DNA of 25,980 bases from Pigoraptor vietnamica (lineage: Eukaryota > Opisthokonta > Filasterea). The stretch covers positions 1-25,980 of the forward strand of contig CALSCQ010002327.1 in NCBI GenBank assembly GCA_943704525.1, in the 5' to 3' direction. This document shows positions 1 to 9,916 of the stretch, one piece after another. Both the position numbers and the translations under genes were made by a program. The stretch's first letter is position 1. Every line of letters starts with the position of its first letter. The notes below the pieces were generated by a model, which saw only the letters and a program-made list of their open reading frames with translations, had not been told where the DNA came from and ran no database searches.

Positions 1-119
<119 letters not shown>

Positions 120-254
120 TATGTGTGTGTGCAGTTGTGTGCGTGCGTGTGCACGTGCGTCGTGTAGAGTGCGCATTTGCGTACCTATTGGCTTGCGTGT
201 ATGTATTCCTTCTGTGAGAGCGCACACTGAGCGGGTGTTGTGTGCGCCCTCCAG

Positions 255-1420
255 CGTGCTCGACCAGTATCCCGACGTGAGCAAGAAGGTGCGCGAAGTG
301 GCCGAAGAGCGCTTCAACTGGTTCAAGAACCAAATAACGCACAACATCACGCGCGACGGCGTGTACACCGAGGAACAGCGCGCGGCCCTCAAGCAGGTCT
401 TTGACGCCGTCGACGCCGACGGCAGTGGCTGCATCGACAAGGACGAGCTCGAGCTGGTACGTTGTCCGATAGGGTATTGCGTAGGGTTGGGGTAGAGTTC
501 TGGGCTTTGTTGAGCTCAATAGGGTGTTGCGTAGGGTTATGGCTGGGGTTAGAGTTCTGAGCTCTGTTCGTAATTGGGCTTTGCGCAATGTTTGTTATTG
601 TTTTTGTTGAGTCGCCTGAAAACGCGTGCGCGTGTGTTTTACGCGCGTTTGTGACTCGGGTGTGCAAGTGGGCTTGCACAATGTTTTTTTACGTTGGGTG
701 TGTGTGTCAAATGGAGTCTTTTTCTGACAACGTGCGCGCGTGTGTGCGTGTCGCACGCAGCTGATGAAGCGCATCGGGCGGCCTCTCCTTCCCTCGCAAC
801 TCGAATTTCTCGTGCGGCAAATGGACGCCGACGGCAACGGCACGATTGAGTTTGAGGAGTTTCTCAGTGGATTGCAGATCATGCTGGGCGACATGCAGCT
901 CGACGAGGAGGTGCGCCACACGACGCACACGCGCTGCTCTGTACTCACACACGCACACTCGCACATACCTTCCCCTTCTTTGACTGCGTGCGTCGTTCCT
1001 CTCTATATGTATGCAGACAAGCGCACATATTCATGGCTGTTCCGACACTCTGTGCGTGTGTGCTACGTTTGTCCTTCGGTGAAAGTAGTCCCAGTCTGCT
1101 TTTATGCTGCGGTCCGTATGTGTGTGTGTAACGCCGCCCGTATCCTGCGCAGGCCGTGTTGCGAAAAGAGATCGAGGTGTGCGAGGAGGCGTGCCAGCAG
1201 CTGCTGGGCTACGTGCGTGTTGTCGACAACATTCTCGCGAGCAAGACGCACGACGAGCTGCGCCTGATGCAGGAGCTGTACGACTTTGCACACCAGGCCA
1301 AGGACGAGACGTTTTCAAAGTTCATCGACACGCTGACGCACACGCGACGGAGGTTCACCGGACTGAGTGGGTTGCGCTGCCCGCGCGTGCTAGTGGGGTG
1401 CAAAGCGACCTGAAGACGGA

Positions 1421-1458
<38 letters not shown>

Positions 1459-2499
1459 TGTGTGTGTGTGTGTGTGTGTGTGCGTGTGTGTGTGTGTGTG
1501 TGTGTGACCTGTGGAGAGGATGCGCGCGTGGGGCAATAACTTCATCATGCATTTCATATGAATGTATACATGTGTGTGCACACGCCTTAAAGCCACGGGC
1601 GCTTTGCAAGTTTGTGTGCGTGCATTCGCCGTCCTGACCCTGCCTCTCGCAGTCGACGACATTGAGAACAAGTGGGACTACATTCTCTCGACGCTCGAGG
1701 AGGAATCGGAGGGCGACTTTGACAAGGAGACCGCCGCCGAATCGTCCGAAGTGCAACGGCCAAGCAAGGTCGTGCGCGTCCTGTCGAACGACCCGAACGC
1801 CGAGGACGGGGACGTCGCTTCGCTGGAGATGGAGCACGTGCTGCAGGAGGCCACGCAGGCCATGGCGCAGCAGGAGGCCGAGAGCTCGGCAAAGCAGCGC
1901 ACATCGCGAAAGGGTGGGTGTGGGCGCTGTGCGGATGGTGTGCCCTCTCTGGGATGGAAGTTGTCGTTGCTTAACATGTGAGATGTGCAATCGCCCGTGC
2001 GGTGTGTCTGCTACATCGACGGGCTTCAACTGCGGTTCCTGTTGCTTATTTGCCTCTGTTTCTGTCTCGCTCGTCGTAGAATCGACCGCCACGCGTCGGA
2101 GTCGCAAGGCGTCCCAGCAGACACGAAAGGAGTCGGGCGAAGAGGAGCAGCAGCGATCCGTCTCGTTCTTCAGCCGTGAGTGTCTCGGCTGCGCACTCTG
2201 CGCGCTTCGTGGTGTGGCACCTTCTGTGTTCGTGTCACAATCGGTGTTTTTCGACTCCACTGAACTGCGCGCTTGTCATGTGGCACTTTTGCGTGGATGT
2301 CTTGGCGTTATGTTTGACCTCACTAACTGGCGTCGTTCTCCTTCTTGCGAGCAGTGTCGAGCACCGACAACGCCGTTGCAGTGCAATACGAGTCGCAGTT
2401 CCAGCGATTCCGCACATCGGCCGAGTACACCTTCAAAGACCTTCTTAAGGACACGTGCGACTTCTGGAACATCACTGCGGTGCGTACGAGATGCGTTGC

Positions 2500-2571
<72 letters not shown>

Positions 2572-3039
2572 GTGCGTACGGTTGTGTGTGTGTTGTAGAG
2601 AGTGTGCTTGATGACCGTTTTTCCTTTCCAAATCGTAATTTCTGACTTGCACAACGGTCCTTGTCGCAGCCTGCCATTCTCTGCGACGACACCGGCGCCG
2701 TGTGGCCGCCGTCGTCGTCCGTCGAGGCCGAATACCGGCGGAATAACCACCTCGCTGTTCGACTCCTCGTGCGGTCCGAGAACAAGCAGCGGCCCACGTC
2801 GCCGCTGCAGCGCGCCGCTCGCTCGCTGACAGGTGTGTGCTTCTTTCACGCGCGTGTGCGTGTGGGTGTGCGTGCCAGTGGTTGATGGGCCAAGGCTGTG
2901 ACCTGTGTGCGACGCAATATGTGACCCATATTCCTTCTTTCAGACCTTGGCGGGCGTGCGCCGACTGGCAGCCTCATGGATAAGGGTGAGTGTGTGGACC
3001 GTGCGACAGTGCGCTCATTGTGTCTCACATCCGCACACG

Positions 3040-3073
<34 letters not shown>

Positions 3074-3309
3074 ACGCACACACACACACACACACACAAA
3101 TCACACACACAAGATCGATATTATGTGTTTACATCGCCCATTGGCCGCATACTTACGCGAGTTCATGTTTCCTCTCTCCAGTCATCGCGGGTGACATGTT
3201 CCAGGGCAAGTCACGTGGTGCCGCCACAAGCACCAAGACGCCCGCATCGTCGAACACCCCGAATTCGAACACGAACGCACTGCAGCAGACGCTGTCGAAT
3301 CCGTCGTGA
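255..3309 (+). CDS. EF-hand protein with unrecognised C-terminal region (5' partial, nine exons seen)
   Basis: Exons by frame continuity are 255-456, 761-910, 1153-1366, 1653-1913, 2080-2175, 2355-2479, 2670-2832, 2944-2985 and 3182-3309 (stop TGA). They give about 459 residues; the N-terminus is outside the window. Two adjacent canonical EF-hand loops are visible. Loop 1 (residues 53-64, DADGSGCIDKDE) and loop 2 (89-100, DADGNGTIEFEE) both carry acidic residues at positions 1, 3 and 12, so calcium binding is likely. A helical region follows (about 118-190), then an acidic and Arg/Lys/Ser-rich linker (about 205-305). Next is a compact segment of about 75 residues (about 312-395, containing FKDLLKDTCDFWNI and GAVWP) that could be a small ubiquitin-like fold. 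The tail is Ser/Thr/Asn-rich. Every junction keeps frame; the least certain is the donor at 1367. I do not recognise the family: it could be a calcium-regulated channel tail, a signalling scaffold or a cytoskeletal protein. Confidence 0.7.
471..578 (+). repeat. Imperfect 50-bp tandem duplication in an intron
   Basis: Two imperfect units begin at 471 and 521 inside the 457-760 intron. Both start AGGGTRTTGCGTAGGGTT and contain TAGAGTTCTG. The second unit carries a small insertion. Confidence 0.75.
1421..1507. repeat. (TG)n(AG)n(TG)n microsatellite
   Basis: Alternating TG, AG and TG dinucleotide runs lie in the 1367-1652 intron of the EF-hand gene. The sense strand carries TG. Confidence 0.9.
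2504..2567. repeat. (TG)n microsatellite
   Basis: A near-perfect TG run of about 32 units lies in the 2480-2669 intron of the EF-hand gene. Confidence 0.92.
3040..3098. repeat. C32 homopolymer followed by (CA)n
   Basis: A run of 32 cytosines (3040-3071) is followed by a CA run (about 3077-3098), both in the last intron (2986-3181) of the EF-hand gene. The opposite strand is G32, which could form G-quadruplex. Assembly length error is possible at such a tract. Confidence 0.9.
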
Positions 3310-3967
3310 GCGTCGCGGAAAACGCAACGCTATCTTGCTTTGGCAGGGCTCTGCTCTCTACGATGCAGTCACTGTGTCTTCTCCGCCCGTGTCACATTTC
3401 GCGACCGAGCTCACTGTTGCGCTTTCTAGCGGAAGCGCAGCCGATATTTCTCGCTGCGTGCGCGTGGCGTTGCGCCGTCTTTTTCTCGCTTTCATATTTC
3501 ACTTCACAACTCGCGTTGCACGCGCACGCGCACTCTACACCAACACAGCACGCACAAGCACGCACACACTCGCAGTCGCGGGCGCGTAAGCCACATGACT
3601 TTGCGCAGCGTTGTCTGAAATCGCCTTTCGTTTTGTGTATTTTTTGAGAAGTTACGCGCGCGTTCGCGTTGAATCGCGGCGCAATACACTAGACACGTCC
3701 GTGCTCTAACGAAGCCCCCCCCCCCCTCCCCGACGCACTTGCGTGCTCAGTTGGAGTCGTTTGCCAAAAGCGACGACGCCACATGTCCATGCATGCGGCA
3801 CGTGATCCGCGCCGCTTTCTCATCCGGTGTGAGGACGAGGGCGGCGACCGTTGCGACTCCGTAGTAGACTCGCAATCGTTGCCGTCGTCGAAGTGGAACG
3901 GTCGCGAAAGGCACCGAAGTCACCTCGCAAATCTGCAGAAGGCCCACGGCGAACCGCGCCGACGTCC
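3310..3967. other. Intergenic region between convergent 3' ends
   Basis: This 658-bp gap separates the convergent EF-hand and HIT zinc-finger genes. It should hold both 3' UTRs. It contains a C12 tract at 3715-3726 and CA-rich sequence around 3520-3580. Open frames here are short and show no family motif. Confidence 0.6.
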
Positions 3968-4462
3968 TCACGACTGCTCCGTCTCCGCCGCGCCGCATGC
4001 TCTCAGGCATTCTTCCTCAAACTCGTTGAAGATGGCGGCGGCGCGGGCGGCATCGAGCTGTCCCTCGGCATCCTCCGGTTTCGCCGCCGCAATCTTCGAC
4101 AGCACTTCGCGCAAGTGCTTGTTGCGCAGCATGTCGCCCAGTTTCGACGACCCTCGCATGCCGGCAATCTGCGCTTCGGTCAGGCCAAACGCCTCTCCGC
4201 TATTCGCTGCCACGCTCGCCGCCGCGCTCGTTGCGACAGGGGCTGCCGGTGCAACTGTCGACGATGTCGTATCCGTCGCGACTGTTGTGGACTCCGCGGG
4301 CTTCGTCTGCATGGCCGCGTCGCCCGTTCCCTGCGTGCACGGCGTCTCCTTGTGTGTCTTGAAGCACGTGAGGCTGCAGTAGGGCAGGCGGCATCGGGGA
4401 CACTTGTACTTGGGCGGATTCTGCGTGCACACGCCGCACATTGCGGCAGCTGCCGTCGCCAT
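3968..4462 (-). CDS. ZNHIT3: HIT-type zinc finger protein, ZNHIT3/Hit1-like
   Basis: A single-exon protein of 164 residues. Residues 9-42 form a complete HIT zinc finger with Cys9, Cys12, Cys21, Cys24, Cys29, Cys33, His37 and Cys42, spaced as in the family to bind two zinc ions. An Ala/Thr/Ser-rich linker follows (about 45-92). The C-terminal helical region (about 93-155) contains LGDMLRNKHLREVLSKI and FNEFEEECLRACG; this resembles the ZNHIT3/Hit1 C-terminal segment that contacts NUFIP/Rsa1. In that family the protein helps assemble box C/D snoRNPs in the nucleus. The start at 4462 gives MATAAAAMCGVC. An upstream in-frame ATG at 4558 would add a His/Thr-rich stretch encoded by a CA/GT repeat, so I reject it. 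The gene is divergent from the AAA ATPase about 140 bp away. Assignment to ZNHIT3 rather than another HIT-finger protein rests on size and the C-terminal pattern. Confidence 0.87.
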   Translation of the reverse strand: MATAAAAMCGVCTQNPPKYKCPRCRLPYCSLTCFKTHKETPCTQGTGDAAMQTKPAESTTVATDTTSSTVAPAAPVATSAAASVAANSGEAFGLTEAQIAGMRGSSKLGDMLRNKHLREVLSKIAAAKPEDAEGQLDAARAAAIFNEFEEECLRACGAAETEQS

Positions 4463-4602
4463 CGTGCTTGAGGGAATGGGAGGGGGTACGTGAATGTGAG
4501 AGAGAGTGTGTGTGTGTATTTGTGTGTGTGTGTTGTGTGTGTTGTGCGCAAGTTTCAACTCGTGTTGGCTCTTGCACGTGTTGATGTGACGTCACGACTC
4601 AA
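4463..4602. promoter_or_regulatory. Short divergent promoter region with CRE and E-box
   Basis: This is the only DNA between the divergent ZNHIT3-like and AAA ATPase starts. It holds an interrupted (GT)n tract (about 4498-4550), a CACGTG E-box at 4575-4580 and a perfect TGACGTCA palindrome (CRE/ATF-type bZIP consensus) at 4587-4594. The function of these motifs is inferred from known consensus only. Confidence 0.5.
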
Positions 4603-6576
4603 ATGCGGTCACCCGGAGTAACAGGAGGTAACCGTGCAATGAAACAAGTGTTCAGTACATGCACGCGTCGGCGTGCGCGCAATCTTCGGTTGGCCATGGA
4701 GGCCCCTGCGGTGCCAGAGAGCGCCGCATGGCGTGCGTCGGTGGCGCACACGTGCGGTGGAATGGGCGACCACGTGGCCGCTTTCGTGGAGCGATTACGC
4801 AGCCTCGTGTTGCACTTTCGCGCGTTTGACACAGTCGGTTTGCCTCGCCCAGCGGGGATCCTTGTGACGGGACCCTCGGGCGTGGGCAAAACGACGCTCA
4901 CCGCGTGTGTTGCAAGCGCAAGTGGGTTGCCCGTGCTGCACATTTCAGGTACGGACGTCTTCAAGCGCGACGAGGGCGACAGTGAGGCAGGCATCTCGGC
5001 CGTCTTCGCGCGTGCGAGGGACTGCGCGCCCTCCATTGTGGTCATCGACAGCCTCGAGTCCATCGCACCGTCCTCTGCGGACAGTGGCGCGATCGAGTGG
5101 CGACTTGCGGCGCACGTGTGCGCGGAGATTGACGGCGTCGCACGTGGCGGTCGCTCGTGCCCACGGCCCGTGTGCGTGGTCGGCATATCGCCGGATGCCA
5201 CGCTCGTTCACCCACGCGTGAGATCGCCCGGCCGCCTGGACTTCCACATTGCCATCGGCGTTCCAAATGCCTCGCAGAGAGAAGAGATGCTCGCGCGAAT
5301 CCTCGCGCCCGTGTGCGAACGCGCACCCCTACTGCGTCCACCCCCGGGTGCGATTCGCGACATAGCAGACCGCACGCACGGCTACACGCCTGCCGACCTG
5401 CGCAGGTTGGTGTCGGACGTGATCAGCCGCCGCCTTTCACGTGACTCGTCGGCGGGTGTTGGGGACGCGCCACTGTCGGCGGAGGAATTTGAGGCTGTGC
5501 TGGACACGGGCGTGCCGAGCGCGCTCCTTGCTCACGCCGCGTCGCGAAGTAGCCTGCGTGCGCGCCTGTCTGACATGGCCGGCATCGACGAGGTCGTGGC
5601 AGACCTCCGCGTGAGCGTCGTGTTTCCCCTTCGCAGCGCGAGAGCTGCGCGTGCCGTGGGCGTGCATGCGCCGCGCGGCGTGCTCATTCACGGTCCGCCG
5701 GGGACGGGCAAAACGGCCCTTGCAATGGCACTCGCGGCAGAGACGGGGCTGGGCGTCGCTGTTCTCAATGGCGCAGAAGCGCGGTCGAAGGTGGTCGGCG
5801 AGTCCGAGCGATCCCTCGCGCGCTTCATGGCGGCCGCGCGTGCCGCTGCGCCGTGCGTCGTCGTCATGGACGATGTCGACGCCCTCGCCCCAAGGCGAAA
5901 CGCACTCGAGACGTCCGGTGAGCAGGCCGGCGACCGCCTACTCTCTGCGCTGCTGACGGAGATGGATGGCATTGTGACGGGCGCGGCGGAGAGTGCCGAG
6001 GGCGTGTTCTTCCTGGCGACGACGTCCCGTATGCACGCGATCGACCCTGCCGTGTTGCGACCGGGGCGGCTGGAGAAGCACGTGGAGCTTACCGCACCAG
6101 ACGCGCGTGCGCGGGAGCGAATGCTGCTCAAGTTTCTCTCGCACATGCCTGCGTCGGAGGCTGTTCTGGGCGCTGTGAGCGCGCTGACGGCTGCGACGGA
6201 GGGCTACACAGGCGCCGACTTGCGCGCGCTGTGTAACGAGGCGGGCATGTGCGCCATCCGCGCACGGAGCGATACTCTCGAACAAGTGCACGTGGACGCC
6301 GCGAGGGCCGCTGTGCCCGCATCTTTCTCCGACGGCAGCGACGACTACTCAACCGATAGCGAGGACAACGGTGGAGATGAAAGTCTGGCGATGGGCGCTG
6401 TAGCAGGAACGGCGGCCCTCTCTCGCCAACTGCGACGGGCGCGTCTGGACGGGGGTGTGCGCAAACGCACAGGACATGCACGAAGGTCTGCGGGTGCGCG
6501 CGCAATACGGGAAAGGGTGTTTGTGGACGACGGCGCCTCGCGAACAGCGGCCTCGGATTTCCCTGTGGCTCATTGA
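4603..6576 (+). CDS. Tandem AAA+ ATPase, AFG2/SPATA5-like, divergent catalytic residues
   Basis: An intronless protein of up to 657 residues with two AAA modules in tandem. D1 has Walker A GPSGVGKT (90-97), a Walker B-like VVIDS (146-150) and SPGR (208-211). D2 has Walker A GPPGTGKT (364-371), Walker B VVVMDD (419-424) and LRPGRLE (485-491). A conserved helical-lid motif, GYTGADLRALCNEA, follows D2 (534-547). The C-terminal tail (about 575-657) is first acidic (SDGSDDYSTDSEDNGGDE), then basic. The Walker B glutamate is Ser in D1 and Asp in D2, and the sensor-1 position reads Ser in both (GISPD, TTSRM). AFG2/CDC48-type enzymes thread or remodel substrates; AFG2 acts in 60S ribosome maturation. 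No N-terminal CDC48-type domain precedes D1. An alternative start at 4696 (GCCATGG context, giving MEAPAVPES) is attractive because a CRE-like motif sits just upstream of 4603. PEX1/PEX6-like or another CDC48 relative is possible. Confidence 0.82.
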   Translation: MRSPGVTGGNRAMKQVFSTCTRRRARNLRLAMEAPAVPESAAWRASVAHTCGGMGDHVAAFVERLRSLVLHFRAFDTVGLPRPAGILVTGPSGVGKTTLTACVASASGLPVLHISGTDVFKRDEGDSEAGISAVFARARDCAPSIVVIDSLESIAPSSADSGAIEWRLAAHVCAEIDGVARGGRSCPRPVCVVGISPDATLVHPRVRSPGRLDFHIAIGVPNASQREEMLARILAPVCERAPLLRPPPGAIRDIADRTHGYTPADLRRLVSDVISRRLSRDSSAGVGDAPLSAEEFEAVLDTGVPSALLAHAASRSSLRARLSDMAGIDEVVADLRVSVVFPLRSARAARAVGVHAPRGVLIHGPPGTGKTALAMALAAETGLGVAVLNGAEARSKVVGESERSLARFMAAARAAAPCVVVMDDVDALAPRRNALETSGEQAGDRLLSALLTEMDGIVTGAAESAEGVFFLATTSRMHAIDPAVLRPGRLEKHVELTAPDARARERMLLKFLSHMPASEAVLGAVSALTAATEGYTGADLRALCNEAGMCAIRARSDTLEQVHVDAARAAVPASFSDGSDDYSTDSEDNGGDESLAMGAVAGTAALSRQLRRARLDGGVRKRTGHARRSAGARAIRERVFVDDGASRTAASDFPVAH

Positions 6577-6788
6577 TCGCACTTGGCGTTGCATCAATGG
6601 TGTCAGCTGCTGTGCTGTTTTAGTGTGGGGTGCATTTTCGAAGGGGCGTCACTGAGGAATGAAAATGTGCGCGGCATTGGACGCCGTCGCATGCGCTCTA
6701 AGCACTGTGTTGTGTGCCGAGTACAGACAAAGGTGGCGACGGCTGCGAACGGAGGAAGTGTTTTTATGCGAAATCCCCCGCACACCCC

Positions 6789-8705
6789 TCAGCTTGGGCG
6801 CTCGCCAGCGCCCATGTACTGCGGGCTCACTTCACCGCGCAGATTCATCGTCATGTAGCGCTTCACCTGCGTGTGTGTGGGAGAGAGACGCAGAGAGTGA
6901 GTGCGTCCGCATTGAGATGGGCGCCATACCATTGTAACAGCGACCGGAGCGGTTTGTAACATGCGCACACACGAGGACGGAAACGAGTGCGACACAACCT
7001 CTTTCCATAAGGTTACAACAAAACCACTTTGAACGCGTCCTGTCACGAATCGCCCAAGGTATTTCAAGCAGAGCCCACCTCCTGCACGGGGAGGTCCTTC
7101 CCTAACAAGTACGCCAGCTTCGTCGCCGCCGCCTCCGCCGTCATGTCCCCGCCAGACACCACACCCACGTCGCGCAGTCCGTGCCCCGTGGCGTCTGAAA
7201 CAAGAAACGGGTCCAGCAACGGGCGTAAGAATGATGTGTCTTGAAAACAGCAAATGCGATGGGATGCTGGCGGGCGGCTTGGACTTGTGTGTGGACGCCC
7301 GATTAAGTGGGCGCGTGTGCATGCCGTTGTGTGCGCGTGCTGCTATCGCGTGTATGCGCGAGTGCAGCAACAGGGGCGCATCCACTCACACTTGTTTAGA
7401 TCGACGAATCCTCGGTTGCACTGGCTTATGACGACAATCACAACGCCGCGCTCCACGGCGTCCGCAAGCACCTGCGATGGAACACACGTGCGCAAATCAA
7501 TGCACATCAATTTCGATAGCGCTGTTACCACGATAATGAAACTATATGGGTTGCATGAACATCCATTTCGATAGCGCTGTTACCACGCATAATGAAACTA
7601 TATGCGTGACAGTGCTGGGAGTGAACGTCGGGCGAGTGTGGGCAGTCAGAGGACTAGAGGCGACAGCGGAGAAAGCGTGTGGAGTGCTGGGAGTGAACGT
7701 CGGGCGAGTGTGCGTAGTGCCGGAGGACTAGAGGCGACAGCAGAGAAAGCGTGTGGAGTGCTGGGAGTGAACGTCGGGCGAGTGTGCGCAGTGCCGGAGG
7801 ACTAGAGGCGACAGCGGAGAAAGCGTGTGGAGTGCTGGGAGTGAACGTCGGGCGAGTGTGCGCAGTGCCGGAGGACTAGAGGCGACAGCGGAGAAAGCGT
7901 GTGGACCCACTCGACGTGAGACCCCACCTTGATAAACTCGGCCTTCCTGCTCGGCACATTGCCCACGCCGTACGTCTCCATGACGAGGCCCTGAATGGGG
8001 GGGAGGAGCAGGTTCCGCACGATGTCGTCGCTGAATCCGGGGGTGAGACGGAGAACGGCGACGTTTCCGTTGAACTTCGTGTGCACGCGAAAGCGCTTGC
8101 GCGGCTGCGGCAGAAGAATGTCGGAGCGGAGCATGATGTCCGTGCCGAGAGTTCCCAAAACGGGAAAGTTGTGAGACTCGAAAGCCCCGAGGCCGAACGT
8201 GTCGAACTTGGAGGCGCGGTTACCTCGGAGGAGGGAATTGTTGAAAAATATGCACACCTGGAGCGGGTGCAAGGACGGCGTGAGGCTGCGTCGGCACTAT
8301 CCGCAACTGCTGCTCAATGGGAATGGCGCAGATAAAGAGGGGAAAAATAGCTTTGGGTAGAGCATATCGTGGGCTGCGAAGTGGGCCATCGGAGACGCGG
8401 GAATAGTGTCGAGCACATCGGCATTACTCAGGCGAGTATTTGGAGAAGTGGGATGCATGGAGGGCAAAGCACGACTGCCGACATCAAGGCGGGTGGCGAA
8501 AGGGGCACCGGCGCACCTCGGGGATGTCGAAACGGCTTGCGTACATCATAGACACGATCACATTTCGGCGCGCGTCGTTGTACACTTCGACAAAGGGAAT
8601 GGTGGCGCCCGTGATGATGACGGGCTTGCCTGCAGCGCACAGCGTGGTACGTGTGAGGCGGGGCAATGGTCGCAACTTTCGAAGGTAAGGTGCGTGCGTG
8701 CATGG

Positions 8706-8747
<42 letters not shown>

Positions 8748-9544
8748 GTGTTTGTGTATGTGTGCGTGTGTGGGTGTGCGTGCTTGCGGGCGTGGGTGTG
8801 TGTTGCTGGTGTGGTTGGGTGTGTCGGCACGCGAAAAGTTACATCACTCACCCAAGTGTTCGAGCATGAAGGAAAGTGCGCACGCAGTGTATGCCATCTG
8901 AGCGAGACACCGTCGGTAAGTCACTCGAGCAGACGCCCAGAACCCTAATCCTCTCTCACGCACTATCCCAACGCAGCATACTTTTCGTATCCCTCGACCC
9001 GCAAGCGCCCCCAGATACAGCCTCGCGTGTCTGCCCACAGTGCGCATGCACGTGACACGCACCGTGTCCGTCCCGTGCAAGACGACGAATCCATCGAAGT
9101 CGTAGTAGTGCGCCTCGATCTCATGCGCCAATCGCTCCCAATCCGACGTCGACATGTCCGACGAATCTGAAGCGCACAAGAGGGATGGATTGAGAGAGTG
9201 CTTGCCGCTCTTCTCTCTCGGCATACTTCGCGTCGTAATAAACGCACTGAGGTTGCGTCGTGGATTGCGTGCAAGTGGGCGGCGTGTGTGTGTGCGTGTG
9301 TGTGGCCGAGAGACTGTTGCCCCTGGGTGCCGCGCGTGTGCGCGTGCAGTACGACCCATAACCCCACCAAGAAGAGGGTCCCACTCGTGCACAACGAATC
9401 GCGGCATGTCGGGTGAGTTGAAGTCGGGGAGTTCCTTCAGCTGCTGCGTGAGAAAGCCTGCGCGAAGGCGAGACTGCTGGTTTAAGACCGCAATTCTTTG
9501 CGCACACGCGCACACATATTCACTTAGACACACGTGCGCACGCA

Positions 9545-9610
<66 letters not shown>

Positions 9611-9916
9611 TACACAAACAAGCACAAACACACAGGCACGCATATATGCACTCTGACACACGTATTGCACACACACACATGTCCCCCACACGCACACATG
9701 CGCACAACACGCACCCTTCTCCGGCTTGAGCGCCCCATCCTCCTGCTTCTTCATGCCCACAGTGCCTCCCGTGTAGATGACGAGCAGCCTCGTGTTCGAC
9801 GAGTCCCTGTCGCTGTGGCGCTGGTCGTAAATCTGATCGCGCAAGTGGCCCTTCGCCGAATGCAGAGAGGGAACGTCCGCAGCTGCCCGCGCGGGTGCGG
9901 GGGAGGCTTCTGCCAT
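6789..9916 (-). CDS. L-asparaginase, type I (cytosolic AnsA-like), nine exons
   Basis: Exons in transcript order are 9916-9715, 9457-9368, 9166-9063, 8897-8852, 8629-8517, 8257-7928, 7471-7390, 7194-7079 and 6866-6789. They join in frame to 386 residues, a little longer than bacterial type I enzymes. The enzyme hydrolyses L-asparagine to aspartate and ammonia. Visible family motifs are YTGGTVGM with the nucleophile Thr49, the substrate-binding DSSDM (98-102), HGTDT with catalytic Thr130-Asp131, [12 protein letters not shown] (148-159), and RGNRASK with the likely triad lysine Lys202. [42 protein letters not shown] and the C-terminal MNLRGEVSP follow in order. No signal peptide is seen; the N-terminus (1-40) is Ala-rich then charged. 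All eight introns are GT-AG. The gene is divergent from the RAP-domain gene (204 bp between starts) and convergent with the AAA ATPase (212 bp between ends). All expected catalytic residues are intact. Confidence 0.92.
7506..7606. repeat. 55-bp tandem duplication in asparaginase intron
   Basis: Two near-identical units sharing TTTCGATAGCGCTGTTACCA start at 7506 and 7561. They end in AATGAAACTATATG. They lie in the 7472-7927 intron, immediately beside the 74-bp minisatellite. Confidence 0.85.
7611..7904. repeat. Minisatellite, about 4 copies of a 72-74 bp unit
   Basis: Units begin at 7611, 7683, 7757 and 7831 with AGTGCTGGGAGTGAACGTCG. Copies 3 and 4 are nearly identical; copy 1 is 2 bp shorter. 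The array fills most of the 7472-7927 intron of the asparaginase gene and ends 23 bp before the exon boundary at 7928. Confidence 0.93.
8707..8800. repeat. (TG)n microsatellite, interrupted
   Basis: A TG-rich tract with CG and TT interruptions lies in the 8630-8851 intron of the - strand asparaginase gene. The transcript therefore carries CA here. Confidence 0.85.
9547..9608. repeat. (CA)n microsatellite
   Basis: A near-perfect CA run of about 31 units lies in the first asparaginase intron (9458-9714). The transcript strand is TG. Confidence 0.92.

Noticed and set aside
4463-4558. N-terminal extension of the ZNHIT3-like protein starting at 4558
   Set aside because: It encodes a His/Thr-rich run from a CA/GT repeat. 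The ATG at 4462 sits right before the zinc finger, as in the family.
7901-8335. 144-residue + strand open frame over the asparaginase exon
   Set aside because: Antisense shadow; the - strand carries the conserved asparaginase sequence.
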